The position numbers and the translations under genes were made by a program. This document shows, piece by piece, positions 41,898 through 52,373 of a DNA stretch of 64,000 nucleotides; position 1 is the stretch's first letter, and each line of letters starts with the position of its first letter. Source of the DNA: Sparassis latifolia (taxonomy: Eukaryota; Basidiomycota; Agaricomycetes; Polyporales; Sparassidaceae); the NCBI GenBank assembly GCA_018466975.1, contig CM031562.1, positions 1,488,001-1,552,000 on the forward strand. The letters are read 5' to 3'. The notes beneath the pieces are model-generated. The model had not been told where the DNA came from and did no database searches. It saw only the letters and a list, made by a program, of their open reading frames with translations.

Positions 41898-43810
41898 ATG
41901 GCCATTACTCTAGAGGACGAAATTCGCGAATTCATGTGTTGGAGCCCTCCCGCTGTACGAACAGATCTCATCCCGGAGACATCAACCTCAGGGCAGTCGC
42001 GCAAACGCCCTTTTTACGACAATCATCTCCTGGATAGTCTTACCCTCAAGCGTATTGTGCGTCTTCCCTCTCTTACGACAGACATAGCCAGAAAAGTCGA
42101 TTATGTGCTCCGCTTGGCCCGGACGAACAATTTCATGCCGCCTCCCTATACTCATATCGAGTTGTTGAGCGAGGAGGCGCGCGAGGTTCGTGACTTTGAA
42201 CAGAGCGAGCCGCTGAAGAACGAGGCATCCGTGGCGGTGTTTTACCATAGGACGACTGCAGCTTATTGCATACACCTCGCGTCGCACCTCACCACCCGTG
42301 TCCCGCGCTATCATCCGTTCTCCGTGCTTAAGTGGGATTCCGTCTCCAATACTTCACACCTGGCCCTCGTCGATGGTGTCTTGCGCTTCTCACAGTACTT
42401 CGCTGTTCTACTGCTCGCTGACAAAGCGGATGTTAAATCAAACCCATTTCTGGAGGTGATTCATGCTCTCATGGGCCGCGAACGAAAAGAAGATTTGCGA
42501 CAGGTTGCCGAGCATTTTGTCAACTTCTTGACATGGGAGTTCAAAAGTCCGAGCATTACATCAGACATCTCGAAGCATATCGACAAGCTGATAGACGACG
42601 GTTCCTTTGACTGTGTCCGATGTCCAGGTCTCTGAGTGGCAAGGGCGCCGAACAAGAAAAGGTAGTCCTCGGTAACCAGGGCGTCTCATCACGGACTCCG
42701 GACGGACCAGAGCGACCCACGGTGGTTGACTGCATACACCATGTGCGTCATACATATCATTCAGTCCATCTTGACAGTTCCATACCAAATTATTCTCCAA
42801 CAGTCGTGGGCACAGGCCATCCGCAGCGACACGACCCTGGTTTTACTCAATTGTGATGCTCAACATGGAAGCACCTCTGATATTATTACTCCAGTCACCT
42901 CGGACGGCGGTGACTCATGCAGGAAGCGTCAAAAACGCTGTAATTCTGTTGACAAGCTCTCTCATCAGACTGAGAAGGATATGGTGAGTCAAAGAATTCA
43001 CCTTTACCTCTAGTGTATATCGCATTGAAGGACAGCGTGGGTTGATCTCCCGGCAGGTGCTGGACGAAAGCGGTGATCGAGAAACCATGCTCCTTTCCAT
43101 CCGGTACGGGATCTACGACTCACCAGTCCCCTCCACATTCGTGCGAACTCGCTCTGGCATCCTCGCGCAACCCTGAAGGCAACGCGCGCACGAAGTGCAA
43201 AGGGCTCACACTCCTCTGACCTACCAACGGACATGTTTTCGCTCATTCTCACTTCGGAAATCGCGCAAGGCGCAACAGGGATCGTACATGATGCGATATT
43301 GGAGCTCGAGGTGTTGCGACGGGACGGAAGTAGCGTGCAACGTCGTAGTCAAGGTAGCGGTGTCAGGCGACCAGAAGGACGGCCTGCAGAATGAATATGA
43401 TATATACGAGCATCTGGCTGCGAAACAAGCGCAGGGTGTACCGGTCGTGCCAGCGGGTCTGTTCGCGGAGCGGAAGTAGAGGATGACGGGCCGAGTATCC
43501 TCATCGTGACGCACGCGGGCGTGACTCTCCATCACCGCCAGAAGTCTGTCTCTCCCGCAGAACGGTATGTCGTGCTCTTTAAGATGAGGGTGCACAGGAC
43601 TCATCAGTGTTCTAGAAAGCATTCGTTGGCGTGTTGGGCGCCATACACACTGCTGGCGTCATCCGCAGCGACCTGCGTGCCCCGAACCTGCTCGTGGACG
43701 ATGCTGGCGATGTGGCGATGATCGATTTTGACGGGGCCTGCCGGAGCAGTTCACGGGAGGCAAGAGCGGAAGAACGAGCTGAGCTAGATCGCGTATTGGA
43801 CAATCTCTAG
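41898..43810 (+). pseudogene. Fungal protein-kinase-like gene, frameshifted
   Basis: Resembles basidiomycete-expanded kinase-like proteins. The N-terminal domain (ATG 41898, MAITLEDEIREFMCW) runs to about 42632. The kinase-like part has EIAQGATGIVHDAILELEV (glycine-loop region), then CNVVVKVAVSGDQKDGLQNEYDIYEHLAAKQAQGVP (catalytic Lys in VVVKVA), ILIVTHAGVTLHH, and GVIRSDLRAPNLLVDDAGDVAMIDFDGACR, with Asp of the HRD-like loop (here R-S-D) and a DFD metal loop. Joining these needs one extra base removed near 43315 and a second frame change near 43476 (a stop follows GLFAERK), plus one normal intron (43566-43615). Two frameshifts suggest a pseudogene or assembly errors. Confidence 0.6.
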
Positions 43811-44485
43811 ACGAGTTCGGATGACAACCCAAGGCGCGTTTGTTCTTTCCCATAGCTTAGAACACTAAACGTAGATGAGCAGGAACACGTCATCTCAACA
43901 ATATGGCGGCACTTTCTATTTTGGGGTGCAGTTCTCGGCCAGATGACCGAGCTCGCGATATCTGCCTTTTCAGACCACTCTCACCCTCGTCCAAACTTCG
44001 TCCAACCTCCATGTGCAGGTCAAACGTTGAACCGTATTGAAATATTTTGGGTAGCGACTCCTTGTACACTTCGCAGGTCTTCGAGTTGTCGCGTAATGGA
44101 CTTTTCATAAAGCATGAGACAGTCACAACTCTGTAACAGATGACAGCGAGGTTGCCGTTATGTCGCTCACTGATACTGCCGTGTCTACGATCTTTCTACT
44201 GTTCACGGTGAGTAGAGTTTCGTCCTTGTCGTCCCTATGGGCTGAGTATATCCGTCAGATACGTGAAATCATCTTCCATGATGCTCGATAGATACAAGCA
44301 AGTAGGTCCAATGAGTGCGAAGAATCATTATCACCGGACACAACTTGAGCAGAAGGCGGTGCCTCTAGGGACCGCATACAGCCTGGCGCACATGCTTCTT
44401 ACACATGGCTGTTTTTGCGACTATATGAGACGTCAACGGAGGTGCGCGCTTTTAGTCCGTACTGTTTTCCTGAGGCTCGTCCCTC
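43811..44485. other. Intergenic; possible signal-peptide exon at 44160
   Basis: About 675 bp. A short ATG-started segment at 44160-44207 (MSLTDTAVSTIFLLFT) ends at a donor GTGAGT and could be a first exon of the following membrane-protein gene. Otherwise nothing found. Confidence 0.35.
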
Positions 44486-45603
44486 ATGAGTTATACGTCT
44501 ACTGCCGCCACACCGAGTGCATCTACCTTCATACCGACGTCTTCCTCTGAATCGAGTCTCCCGATCAATTCCTCCTCGTTCGTCCCCATTAATTCCAGCA
44601 GCTATGAAAGATCTATTCTGCCACTCAAGTCATCCTCGTTCAACTTCAATGTCACCAACACCTACCCTACAACTGCAGCTCCCTTCTCCGCTCCACCGGC
44701 CTTACCCAACAACAATGACGTGTCTAGTTTCCCACCCTCACCTCTTTCGTCCTCTTCGTCTCACAGTAGCGTAGCCAACTTGAAGTTTCCTACCACTGCT
44801 AGTAGTCTCTCTCTTTCGGGAACTCCGGCCTCCCCACTTGTCATCACTACTTCATTGGCTCTGGATGTCACGTCGTCGTTGACCACAGATTTTTTTGTCA
44901 GTACCCCACCGCCGGCTTCATCTTCGACCAAGGCTGCACTGCCTGTTACAACATCGGCGAGCCCATTAGAACTGCACAGAACTTCATTATCTGTCGGTGC
45001 TATCATTGGAGCGGTCCTGGGTGGGATCATGGTAGTGCTGTTGATGTTACTGCTCGTGCGATCGTTCTGGTATAGACGCAAGTCTGGGCAGGGGAGTGGA
45101 CATGCATCTTCCGATCCCGATCCCCTTCTCGATGCAACAGATGACACCGACGGTGTGTCTTTCTCCTGCGCGCTCGGAACTTTTAGACACTTGCTGACTT
45201 AGATCTCGTAGTTACACAGATGGCTCGAGAGATACCACCTGTTCTGGACATCTCAATGGCAACGTTGCTTAGTATTGCCCCCGCCACTCCTACCATGCCC
45301 GCACTGCGGAGCTCCACCGCTTCCCCTACGCTCCATTCTTCTTGCCCACCTTCCTCCAACGAGCTTACTCTGCTCGGTCTTAGTGCCGTTGGTGACGGTA
45401 TCGTCAGCACCAGCACCGGAGGAAAGTCGTCCAGGTTCTCAGACCCATACCCGGCGCGTCCTCCTGTCATTGCAGCGGGCATTGCGACGGCTGTACCATT
45501 ATATGAAGGGCATACTAGTGACCCCGGCATGCGCTCAACGCTGCCTTCGGAGAGTAGTGTCACATTGGTTTCGGATCCGCCACCCCCTTACATGGCCGAC
45601 TGA
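44486..45603 (+). CDS. Ser/Thr-rich single-pass membrane protein with PPPY tail
   Basis: Cell-surface type architecture, no named family. From MSYTSTAATPSAST (ATG 44486) about 165 residues are Ser/Thr/Pro-rich, likely O-mannosylated outside the cell. They are followed by one membrane span (VGAIIGAVLGGIMVVLLMLLLV) with basic residues after it (RSFWYRRKSGQG), then a cytosolic tail. An intron (45154-45210, donor GTGTGT) joins DDTD to VTQMAREIPPVLDIS. The tail is Ser/Pro-rich and ends PPPPYMAD; PPPY is a WW-domain/Rsp5 ligand motif. A signal peptide is missing from this start, so a 5' exon near 44160 is likely. The build recalls mid2/WSC-like sensors without their Cys domain. Confidence 0.6.
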
Positions 45604-46152
45604 ACCTGTGCTTTCTGTATCCAGCTTGACTCGTTGTATTCAGGTAGGGACCTTCCCCTGCACTGTGAATTCAGCTTGGTGATGAGGATGACTTTGTTAG
45701 CACTGTGGACCATCCAATCTCAAGTTCTAGAGAAACGAATCTGCTCACCTCATCGTTGAAGCTAAATTTATAACACTTCCATTTTCACATATCAGATGTC
45801 TTCAATGAAACGTGTAGTCTCTCGAGTTCATCAGTGTTTTGTAGGCACGCTCACACCCACTGATTCTGCAGGTTCGCAGGAACTTGAACCAGTTCTGAAT
45901 CAACCACTTCATTCCGATCCTTTTGTACTTGGTCTGCTATGCCAGCCGCCATTCCTTTGTACTGAAAATCATTAATTGATTAATGAAGTACTGCTGTCAC
46001 TCTAATCGACATCAGCTCCGATGGTGTGATCATAGCTCCCCATTCATTCCAGTGTGCGTGACAACTCGGTATCAAACAATCTGACTCTAGGCAATACAGT
46101 ACCTGTCGAGACCTCATTCACCTGCCTCGCATGAGGGCCAGCGCATGCCGCT
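45604..46152. other. Intergenic
   Basis: About 550 bp between two related membrane-protein genes. No ORF or repeat that I can support. Confidence 0.4.
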
Positions 46153-47122
46153 ATGGCCGTCTTTCTGCAAGTATACATCAGATGCGCGAAGGTGAGTACT
46201 GTATCATTTATTCGCTTCACTCCGTATATCACCAGGCGGTGCAATTCCTCCAGGACGACTCCACAGCTCATGTCGTCCAGGATAATTGTCTCTGCAGGAG
46301 TCTCTCGGGAGCTTGTGTTCGACAACGTGGTTACGACCGGCAGCTCCATAAGCTCGCTCACTCAGCCATTGTTGTCCCCCTCCTCAAGCTCGTCAACTCC
46401 GCCATTGTCGTCCTCCCCGAGCTCGTCAATTCCGCCGCTGTCATCCAGCTCGGCCTTAGTGTATGAGGCGCTCACGAACAGAATTTTCGTCTCATCCGCC
46501 ACCACCTCGCTCGGTTACTTGAGCATTATTACCATGGTGCGGGCGGCGACCTCGACCAGCTCAGCAACAGCAACATCAGTACCGGTCGGTGCCATCATCG
46601 AAGGCATCGGAGGCGGGCTTGCTGCACTGGCAGTTCTGCTGTTCGCGAACGTCAGTCCCCGGCATGGGGTTCATGTAGTCCAAACATGCGCAATCTACGC
46701 GATGGGCCTCATAAGCTTCCTGCTACCGGGTATCACTTCTTGGCCCAGCAAATGACAATTGCGGCGTGTCTTTCTCGCACACACAATTCATGTGGATACT
46801 GACTGACTTATCAGACTTTGTGCGTCCAGGTGCTCAGATGGCGCAGAAGACCTCGAGGGTCGACAGCCCGACAAGCTCCTCTGTCGTCTTTGCGGCTCCT
46901 CCCTCTATCGATGTAGACCACGAGTCCCTTCTGAGCCCTCCCTCGCTTCTCTCCGTGCCGGCGTCTTCCTCCGTGCGCTACGCGTACTTGCGCCTCGGGC
47001 GTCTTTTTACTGCGGCCAGAGCCATAGGGTTAAAGCGCGAATTGAACTATGTTGTAGAGTCTCGCGCCGTCCCAAGTGACATGGACCCTCTTCTGCCTTA
47101 CACGCCGACTCGGCCGGCGTGA
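46153..47122 (+). CDS. Second Ser-rich single-pass membrane protein, paralog of the preceding gene
   Basis: Ser/Pro-rich ectodomain (SLTQPLLSPSSSSSTPPLSSSPSSSIPPLSSSS), then SVPVGAIIEGIGGGLAALAVLLFANV, a membrane span that starts with the same VGAII pattern as the gene at 44486. The frame ends soon after (TGA 46753). A second exon, about 46815-47122 (DFVRPGAQMAQKTSRVDSP ... DMDPLLPYTPTRPA), matches the tail exon of the paralog (VVTQMAREIPPV...). The donor between them was not fixed, and the N-terminus (ATG 46153) is doubtful. Probably a tandem duplicate, perhaps decaying. Confidence 0.45.
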
Positions 47123-47363
47123 TTTCGTACGCTATTCATTCCCGGAGGCCGGCGATCACTGTTTCTTCATAATCTGTTTGCGCCTGTGTCAGGCGCGTTC
47201 AAAGGACAGATCCAATGGCGACACCGGGGTTCACTGATCTGTATCATAGTCACGACCACTCGTCGACTTAGAGAGGTGAAAAACACAATGTAAACGCGAA
47301 AGCATTTAACTAGATCAAAGTACAACCGAGCAAACGGCATCCACCACACCGCTCACTACAAAG

Positions 47364-48239
47364 CTAAACCGCACGCAATGCCTCCTCTAGCCTGCACGCG
47401 ACGACCGCATGCACCGCACTCGTCAGGTGCATCTCGTCGGCCCAGATCTGACCCCCCTCTGCACCAGCATCGTCCGCGGAGAAGCCGAACGCAAGTGGGT
47501 CGTCTAGCACTGATGAAATGGCTGCATGCGCAGAGAAGAGGAAAACGGAGGCGTGCGTGTTCTCTGACGCGAAGTGCGGCGCTTTTGCAGTGAGGACCGC
47601 ATTCCAGGTCGCATAGCGCGCAGAGAGGTCGTGCGGTAGGGCGAGAGCTGTATATAAGTTCGCGAGGTGAGGGGCCTCAGAAGAGTGGGCGGGACAGGCT
47701 GACCTGCGGGACTGCGGTCGTTCGGAGGGACGTCAATGACGAGGAAGTTGCGAGCCCCGGCGTGTACGTAGAGCTCGTCGAGGCCGTCGTCAAAAATTGT
47801 GTCGACGATCTCTTCCAGGTCTTCAGCTCCCGTCCGTCTGCGGGCAGATATCAGCCACCGAACGTAGCTGAGCCGATGCGTCTAAGTTCTCACCCGCAGT
47901 CGTTAGTTCCCAGCCAGAATACTGCGAAACCGGGTGAGCACCGGCAAGGAAAATATTCAGATATGTCGAGGCTACCGCACCGTAGAGCGTCCGCAAGGGA
48001 TCCAGCGCGGGCGCGGTGCTCGGCCCGCCCTTCCTGGGGTGCTGAGCGAAGAATGCGGCCAGCTGGCTTGCGAGGTCGTCCTCAACGGTTTGTCCAGGCA
48101 CCGCGTAGCTGGACGCCTCGACACGGGGAGCTTCGGTTAGGTCCCTTTTATGGTTCACCGACCGCAGGAAATGCGCCAGCTGCAGAGGCACACACGCCTT
48201 CAGGAAACTGGTAGTGAGAAATGGAAAGGCGGCGCGCAC
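47364..48239 (-). CDS. SGNH/GDSL-like lipase/acylhydrolase, 5' end uncertain
   Basis: Esterase of the SGNH fold. Visible blocks: VPGQTVEDDLASQLAAFFAQHPRKG (block II region, Gly), then after a 48 bp class intron VFWLGTNDCG (block III, G-x-N-D), DLEEIVDTIFDDGLDELYVHAGARNFLVIDVPPNDRSPA, ALALPHDLSARYATWNAVLTAKAPHF and, near the end, GGQIWADEMHLTSAVHA, which carries the catalytic Asp-x-x-His of block V. Ends EEALRAV, TAG 47366-47364. The block I GDS serine motif should lie upstream; I could not find it between 48240 and 48720, where an ORF (48725-48396) has no GDSL feature. Either the first exon is unseen or the gene is 5'-truncated. Confidence 0.65.
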
Positions 48240-48886
48240 CCACGTTGCGCAGCCCTCGAGCCGCGTAGTGGAGTCGCCGCTGGAGCGCGCAGGGAGTCAG
48301 ATTCGATCCTCGTTAGAGCTAGCAGTCTATAGGAGAGATGTCTATTCACAAGATGACCAAGCGGTTGATAGCGTCGAGCCGGTGCCATCTGTCCCCTACT
48401 GCGGAGAACACGCAGGCTGCGGGCATGTCCGCTTGGTGAAGCACGTAATCACGTCATGTTTGAACAGTACTTTTGGCCAGTAAGGGAGGTGTGCATACAT
48501 ACGTTCGCGTGCGCCAAACGAGCCAATACCTTCTGAAGTCACAGAATTCATACCGCTCGAGGAAGTAACTAGAGTATCAGACTGAAGTGGCTTCAATTTC
48601 TTGGACGGAGGGCACTCTGAGCTAGCAGAATATTCAAAGCCGCGAGTTTTTTTCGTGCGGTACGCGCACAGATTCACAGACTCCGAGGGGGATGCGGGCA
48701 GTGACAGACATGTTCTGATCAGCACGTGACCGCGACGCGGAAAAAGTGAGTTGCTCTTCTCGGGTCCAACCCTAACCCCACGTCACGGTCGAAGTGCCCG
48801 AGTCGGGCCTCCCGCCCTTTATCCGCTCTCCACAGTGCTCCAGTGTGCACTCCCAGCTCCTCAATTGAAGCGCTACTACGCAAACC
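48240..48886. other. Unresolved upstream part of the GDSL gene / FIS1 promoter
   Basis: About 650 bp. A minus-strand ORF of 109 codons (48725-48396) has no recognised features. The right part must hold the FIS1 promoter. Confidence 0.35.
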
Positions 48887-49675
48887 ATGAGTACAGAACT
48901 ACCGTATGCCGCAGATGCAGAGGTCTCGCTCTCCTACGACGAGCTCGAGGTGCGTATTCCTCACTCACATTGTCTCACCGCGCCTGCTACTCACTCGGCC
49001 CATTCGGCCTTGCGCAGGTCCTCCGCATACAGTTCCAGAAGGAGGTCGCGCAGTCGCACGTCACCGTGCAGACCAAGTTCAACTATGCGTGGGGGCTCGT
49101 CAAGAGCCCCGTGCACGACCACCAGGTCGAGGGGGTGCGGCTCCTCCAAGGTCCGAAGCCACCTCTCTTCTCTTGTACCTTGTATGCCGGCCTGACGGAT
49201 TCTGCGGTGCGGTGCAGATATCTACCGTACGGAGCCGTCGAGACGAAGAGAATGCCTATATTACCTTGCACTGGGGCACTACAAGATGGGCAACTATGAG
49301 GAGGCGCGGAAATTCAACTGTATGCCCCCTTTTCAATCCGTGATAAAATCCCTTCTCAAGAACTCCTTACCTTGCAGCGCTGCTGATGGAGAAGGAGCCA
49401 ACAAATCTGCAAGCTCAGAGCCTTGCGATGCTGATCGACAAGCGCGTCGCCCGAGGTGCGTCCAGCTCTGGTCACTTTTGCCTGCCATATATGCGCTCCC
49501 CTGACGCTGTCCCTGCTATTCCTGCCCCCATCATCGATCGGGACGATTCCGCCCATATCCGCAACCGGCCGTCGACGTCCTAGACGGATACATTGGAATG
49601 GCCATTGCCGGCGGGGTGGCCGCCCTCGGTACGCTCCTCGTGGCGTCGCTGGTTCGGCGATCCTCCCGCCACTGA
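48887..49675 (+). CDS. FIS1: Mitochondrial fission protein Fis1
   Basis: Tail-anchored outer-membrane adaptor for mitochondrial and peroxisomal division. ATG 48887: [21 protein letters not shown], then exons [104 protein letters not shown], and [30 protein letters not shown] ending TGA 49673-49675. The two TPR-like units, the C-terminal membrane span and the basic tail are all there. About 155 residues, normal for Fis1, five exons. Confidence 0.95.
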
Positions 49676-50259
49676 CAGTGACCCACCGGGATCACCGGAC
49701 GCCTGCGGCGCTGAATCGAGGACGCATAACGCAGCAGACGCGCGCCTGCCGCGGGAATGACCTTCACGCCACCTTACCTCTCCTTGCCCACGCCCACCCG
49801 GTACAACCAACCTATCTGGAGTTGCCGTTGCCCTGCCTGCTCTGCACACGCACAATTTGTTATTGTCCCGTAAAATACTACTACACTCAGTTCAATAAAT
49901 CGCATATTAAATAGCAGAGAGTGCCATGTTTTATTCGATTTCATCCGATGATTGACCTCGCGAAGTCGGGAATGGGATAAGGATGTAAGCTGGGCGGCAG
50001 TGATGCTATCCCGCGCAGCGTCCACTGCTGACTTCGCTGCAGATTCCACCCAGTGCAACGTCGGCGATTTTAAGGAGCGGATGCATAAGCAGCCGCATTC
50101 GTTGCGTCACCAAACCACTGACGCAGGCCGAGTCCGGTGTCACCTCCAGGCTCACTCTGCGTCCGTTTGAACGATGCCCACGGGGCAGCTGCAGCATAAA
50201 AGCCCCGCGACAAGCTTACACCTCTCAGCCTTCTTCGAGCTTACACCACCATCGACATC
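49676..50259. other. Intergenic, promoter of the dehydrogenase
   Basis: About 580 bp. A TATA-like CATAAAAG at about 50195 lies 65 bp upstream of the next start codon. Nothing else seen. Confidence 0.4.
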
Positions 50260-51378
50260 ATGCCCAGCATCTCCGACTGCAAGTGCGTCCTCGTCGTCGG
50301 CGCCACCTCTGGCATCGGTCGTTCGCTCGCACTCGCCATCCACGCACTCCCCTCTGAGCCCACGGTCATCGTCGCCGGCCGCCGCCAGGACCGCCTGGAG
50401 CAGCTTGCCAAAGAGGGCGCTCGCATTCGCACCCTCCAGCTCGATGTGACCGCCCCCCGCGACGCGCTCAAGAGCGCCGTACAGCGCGTCGTCTCGACAT
50501 ACCCCGACGTGCGTTCTCCCCTGTCTTGTGTGCTCGTGTGCGCGCTGACGCTGACGTGCGGCGGGGAGTAGCTTGATGCGATCGTATTCTCGTCGGGCGT
50601 CCAGCACCAGTTTGACTTCACCAAGCCCGAGTCCGTCGACCTCGAGAGTGAGTCCCGCCCTGTGTCCGTTCTCCCGTGCTCGCCTGACTCGGAATCACAT
50701 ATGCGCACGCAGAACTTGAGACGGAGCTGCTCACCAATTACACTTCCGTCACACGCATGACCTCCTTCTTTCTCCCGCACCTCCTCAAGCTCAGCGTGCG
50801 TCCGTCCCCTTCCACGCACACTGGTAAAGTTGATAACTGACTCCCCACCCCTCCGCGCAGGAGCAGGGCCGCCCGTCGTTCCTGGTGCCTATCACCTCCT
50901 CGTTAGTGATCGTACCCGGCCCATGGGTGCCCAACTACAGCGCCACCAAGGCCGCGCTCCACAGCTTCGCGCTCTCGCTTGACGTCCAGTTGCATGGGAC
51001 GAACGTGCACGTCGCCGAGATCTTCCCGCCGTGAGCCCCCTCCTTTCCCCCTTTTCCTTCCAACTTCTGCAGTGTGCATGGCTAATGCGTCCGACACAGC
51101 CTCGTCGAGTCCGAGCTGCACGACCGTAAGCCCCGTCCCATTCCTGCTCTTCCCATAATGCTGACAGACACATATGACGATGTGCAGACCAAGGGACGAC
51201 ACCGCGCCTCTCGAAGGTCTGGATGCCGCTCACGCAGTTCACCGCGGAGGCGATGGAGGGCCTCCAGAGTGGCGCCGTACAGGTCCCCGTCGGCGACGCG
51301 CGGGGGACGTGGGACACCTTCGAGAAGGGCAAGCTCGAGAAGATGGAGGAGTCGTTCAAGAGGATCACATCGCTGTAA
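50260..51378 (+). CDS. Short-chain dehydrogenase/reductase (SDR)
   Basis: Classical NAD(P)-binding Rossmann oxidoreductase; substrate unknown. ATG 50260 (MPSISDCKCVLVVGATSGIGRSLALAIHA), with the cofactor motif G-A-T-S-G-I-G, then VIVAGRRQDRLEQL (Arg pair suggests NADP preference) and LQLDVTAP. Later exons give LDAIVFSSGVQ, ELLTNYTSVTRMTSFFLPHLLKL (Asn), PSFLVPITSSLVIVPGPWVPNYSATKAALHSFALSL with catalytic Ser (ITSSL) and Tyr-x3-Lys (YSATK). It ends SFKRITSL, TAA 51376-51378. Six or so exons, all introns short, about 250 residues. Complete and apparently functional. Confidence 0.9.
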
Positions 51379-51404
51379 GCGCTGGTCTGCGTCCGAAAAT
51401 GTTC

Positions 51405-51735
51405 GTCGTGGATGTGTCTGTGGATGCATGATAGACTCTCACTCGTGCTTCGGGCGGGAGATTTTTGAGATTCGCACTGTTGGTAGCAGGTATAGGCGTA
51501 ACCGAGTGAAGATAGGACAGCAACGACTAGCTAAGCACGAGCGAAGTAACGAATGAACGGCTTTACGAGACTCGGAGCGACTGGTAATGCTTACGCACAC
51601 AGGAGCCGCGGTGATGAAACGGTTTGAGAGTCAATTCCCTCTGCTTTCTGATTGATGTTCCCGACGACAGCCAGCATCATGTAGGAAGGAATTTCACTGG
51701 TAGGAAGAGCGGTGAGCGAACAGTGGAGGCGGGGG
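51405..51735 (-). pseudogene. Stray copy of the 3' end of the M50B-like gene
   Basis: Reads like the last exon and 3' flank of the gene at 54384-55681: the splice acceptor region (CCGCTCTTCCTACCAG), the KFLPT stop context, the ACGACAGCCAGC/ACGACGGCCAGC stretch and the CACGAGCGAAGTAACGAA downstream sequence match 54076-54430 in the same order and strand. No upstream exons are present. It sits just behind the dehydrogenase gene. Confidence 0.65.
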
Positions 51736-51782
51736 TACTGCTATGGTCGCGTGAGGATATATGCACTGCCAACACGCTCGCA

Positions 51783-52136
51783 TCAGTCTGATGGGAGGAG
51801 ATAAGAGAGGTCCCAACTCACCTGTGATTCGCCTTGGGGAGTGCCATGCGGCAGCTCACCGTCCGTGCCCTCTGGGTCAGCGTTCAGCTCAGCTGCGACG
51901 GTCATGAACCTGGTAGACCATCGTCAGCTAATCCACCCAGGAACCACTCCAGTGAAGTCAGCGTACTGTGCAGCATGCGAGGCAGCCAAAGTGCGCATTG
52001 CGTCGAGGTTGAGCGTCAGCGACGCGCACAGCTCGGCCGTGTGTCCGATAGACTGCGAGAGACGCGTCAGGCTGTGCGACAATTGCATGTAGTGCCTGTC
52101 TTTGGCTTGGGTCGCGTTTGTAGGCTGTGACTGCAT
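51783..52136 (-). CDS. HSK3: DASH complex subunit Hsk3-like
   Basis: Small kinetochore protein of the DASH/Dam1 ring that couples chromosomes to spindle microtubules. ATG 52136 (MQSQPTNATQAKDRHYMQLSHSLTRLSQSIGHTAELCASLTLNLDAMRTLAASHAAQ), then an intron with donor GTACGC at about 51953 and acceptor at about 51909, then FMTVAAELNADPEGTDGELPHGTPQGESQ. The pattern QLxxL...LxxSxxxTAELxxxLxxNLxAMRxLxxxHAxxFMxA matches Hsk3. The frame runs on to TGA 51785-51783; an intron beginning GTGAGT after GESQ could end it differently. Assignment rests on a short motif. Confidence 0.65.
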
Positions 52137-52373
52137 TGCGATTGCGCCTGTTATGTCGCGGGTACGTAGTTGTATATCTACGAGGTGAACTAGCGGTGGT
52201 CAGGTCGTTTTAACATGTAAGGTGAAAACGGTTCGAACTTCGCCGTGTTGGATGCAGTCGCGCACGTGACTGGTGATGGATATGTCGTCACGTGCCACGC
52301 GTATTTAATTGCTTCCGGTGCTTCAAGTTAATACGAACTCGATGTCGTTGAAGTGATCCTCTGCCGCAAGCCT

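Noticed and set aside
48396..48725. 109-codon minus ORF as a separate gene
   Set aside because: No conserved feature; may be part of the GDSL gene 5' end or chance.
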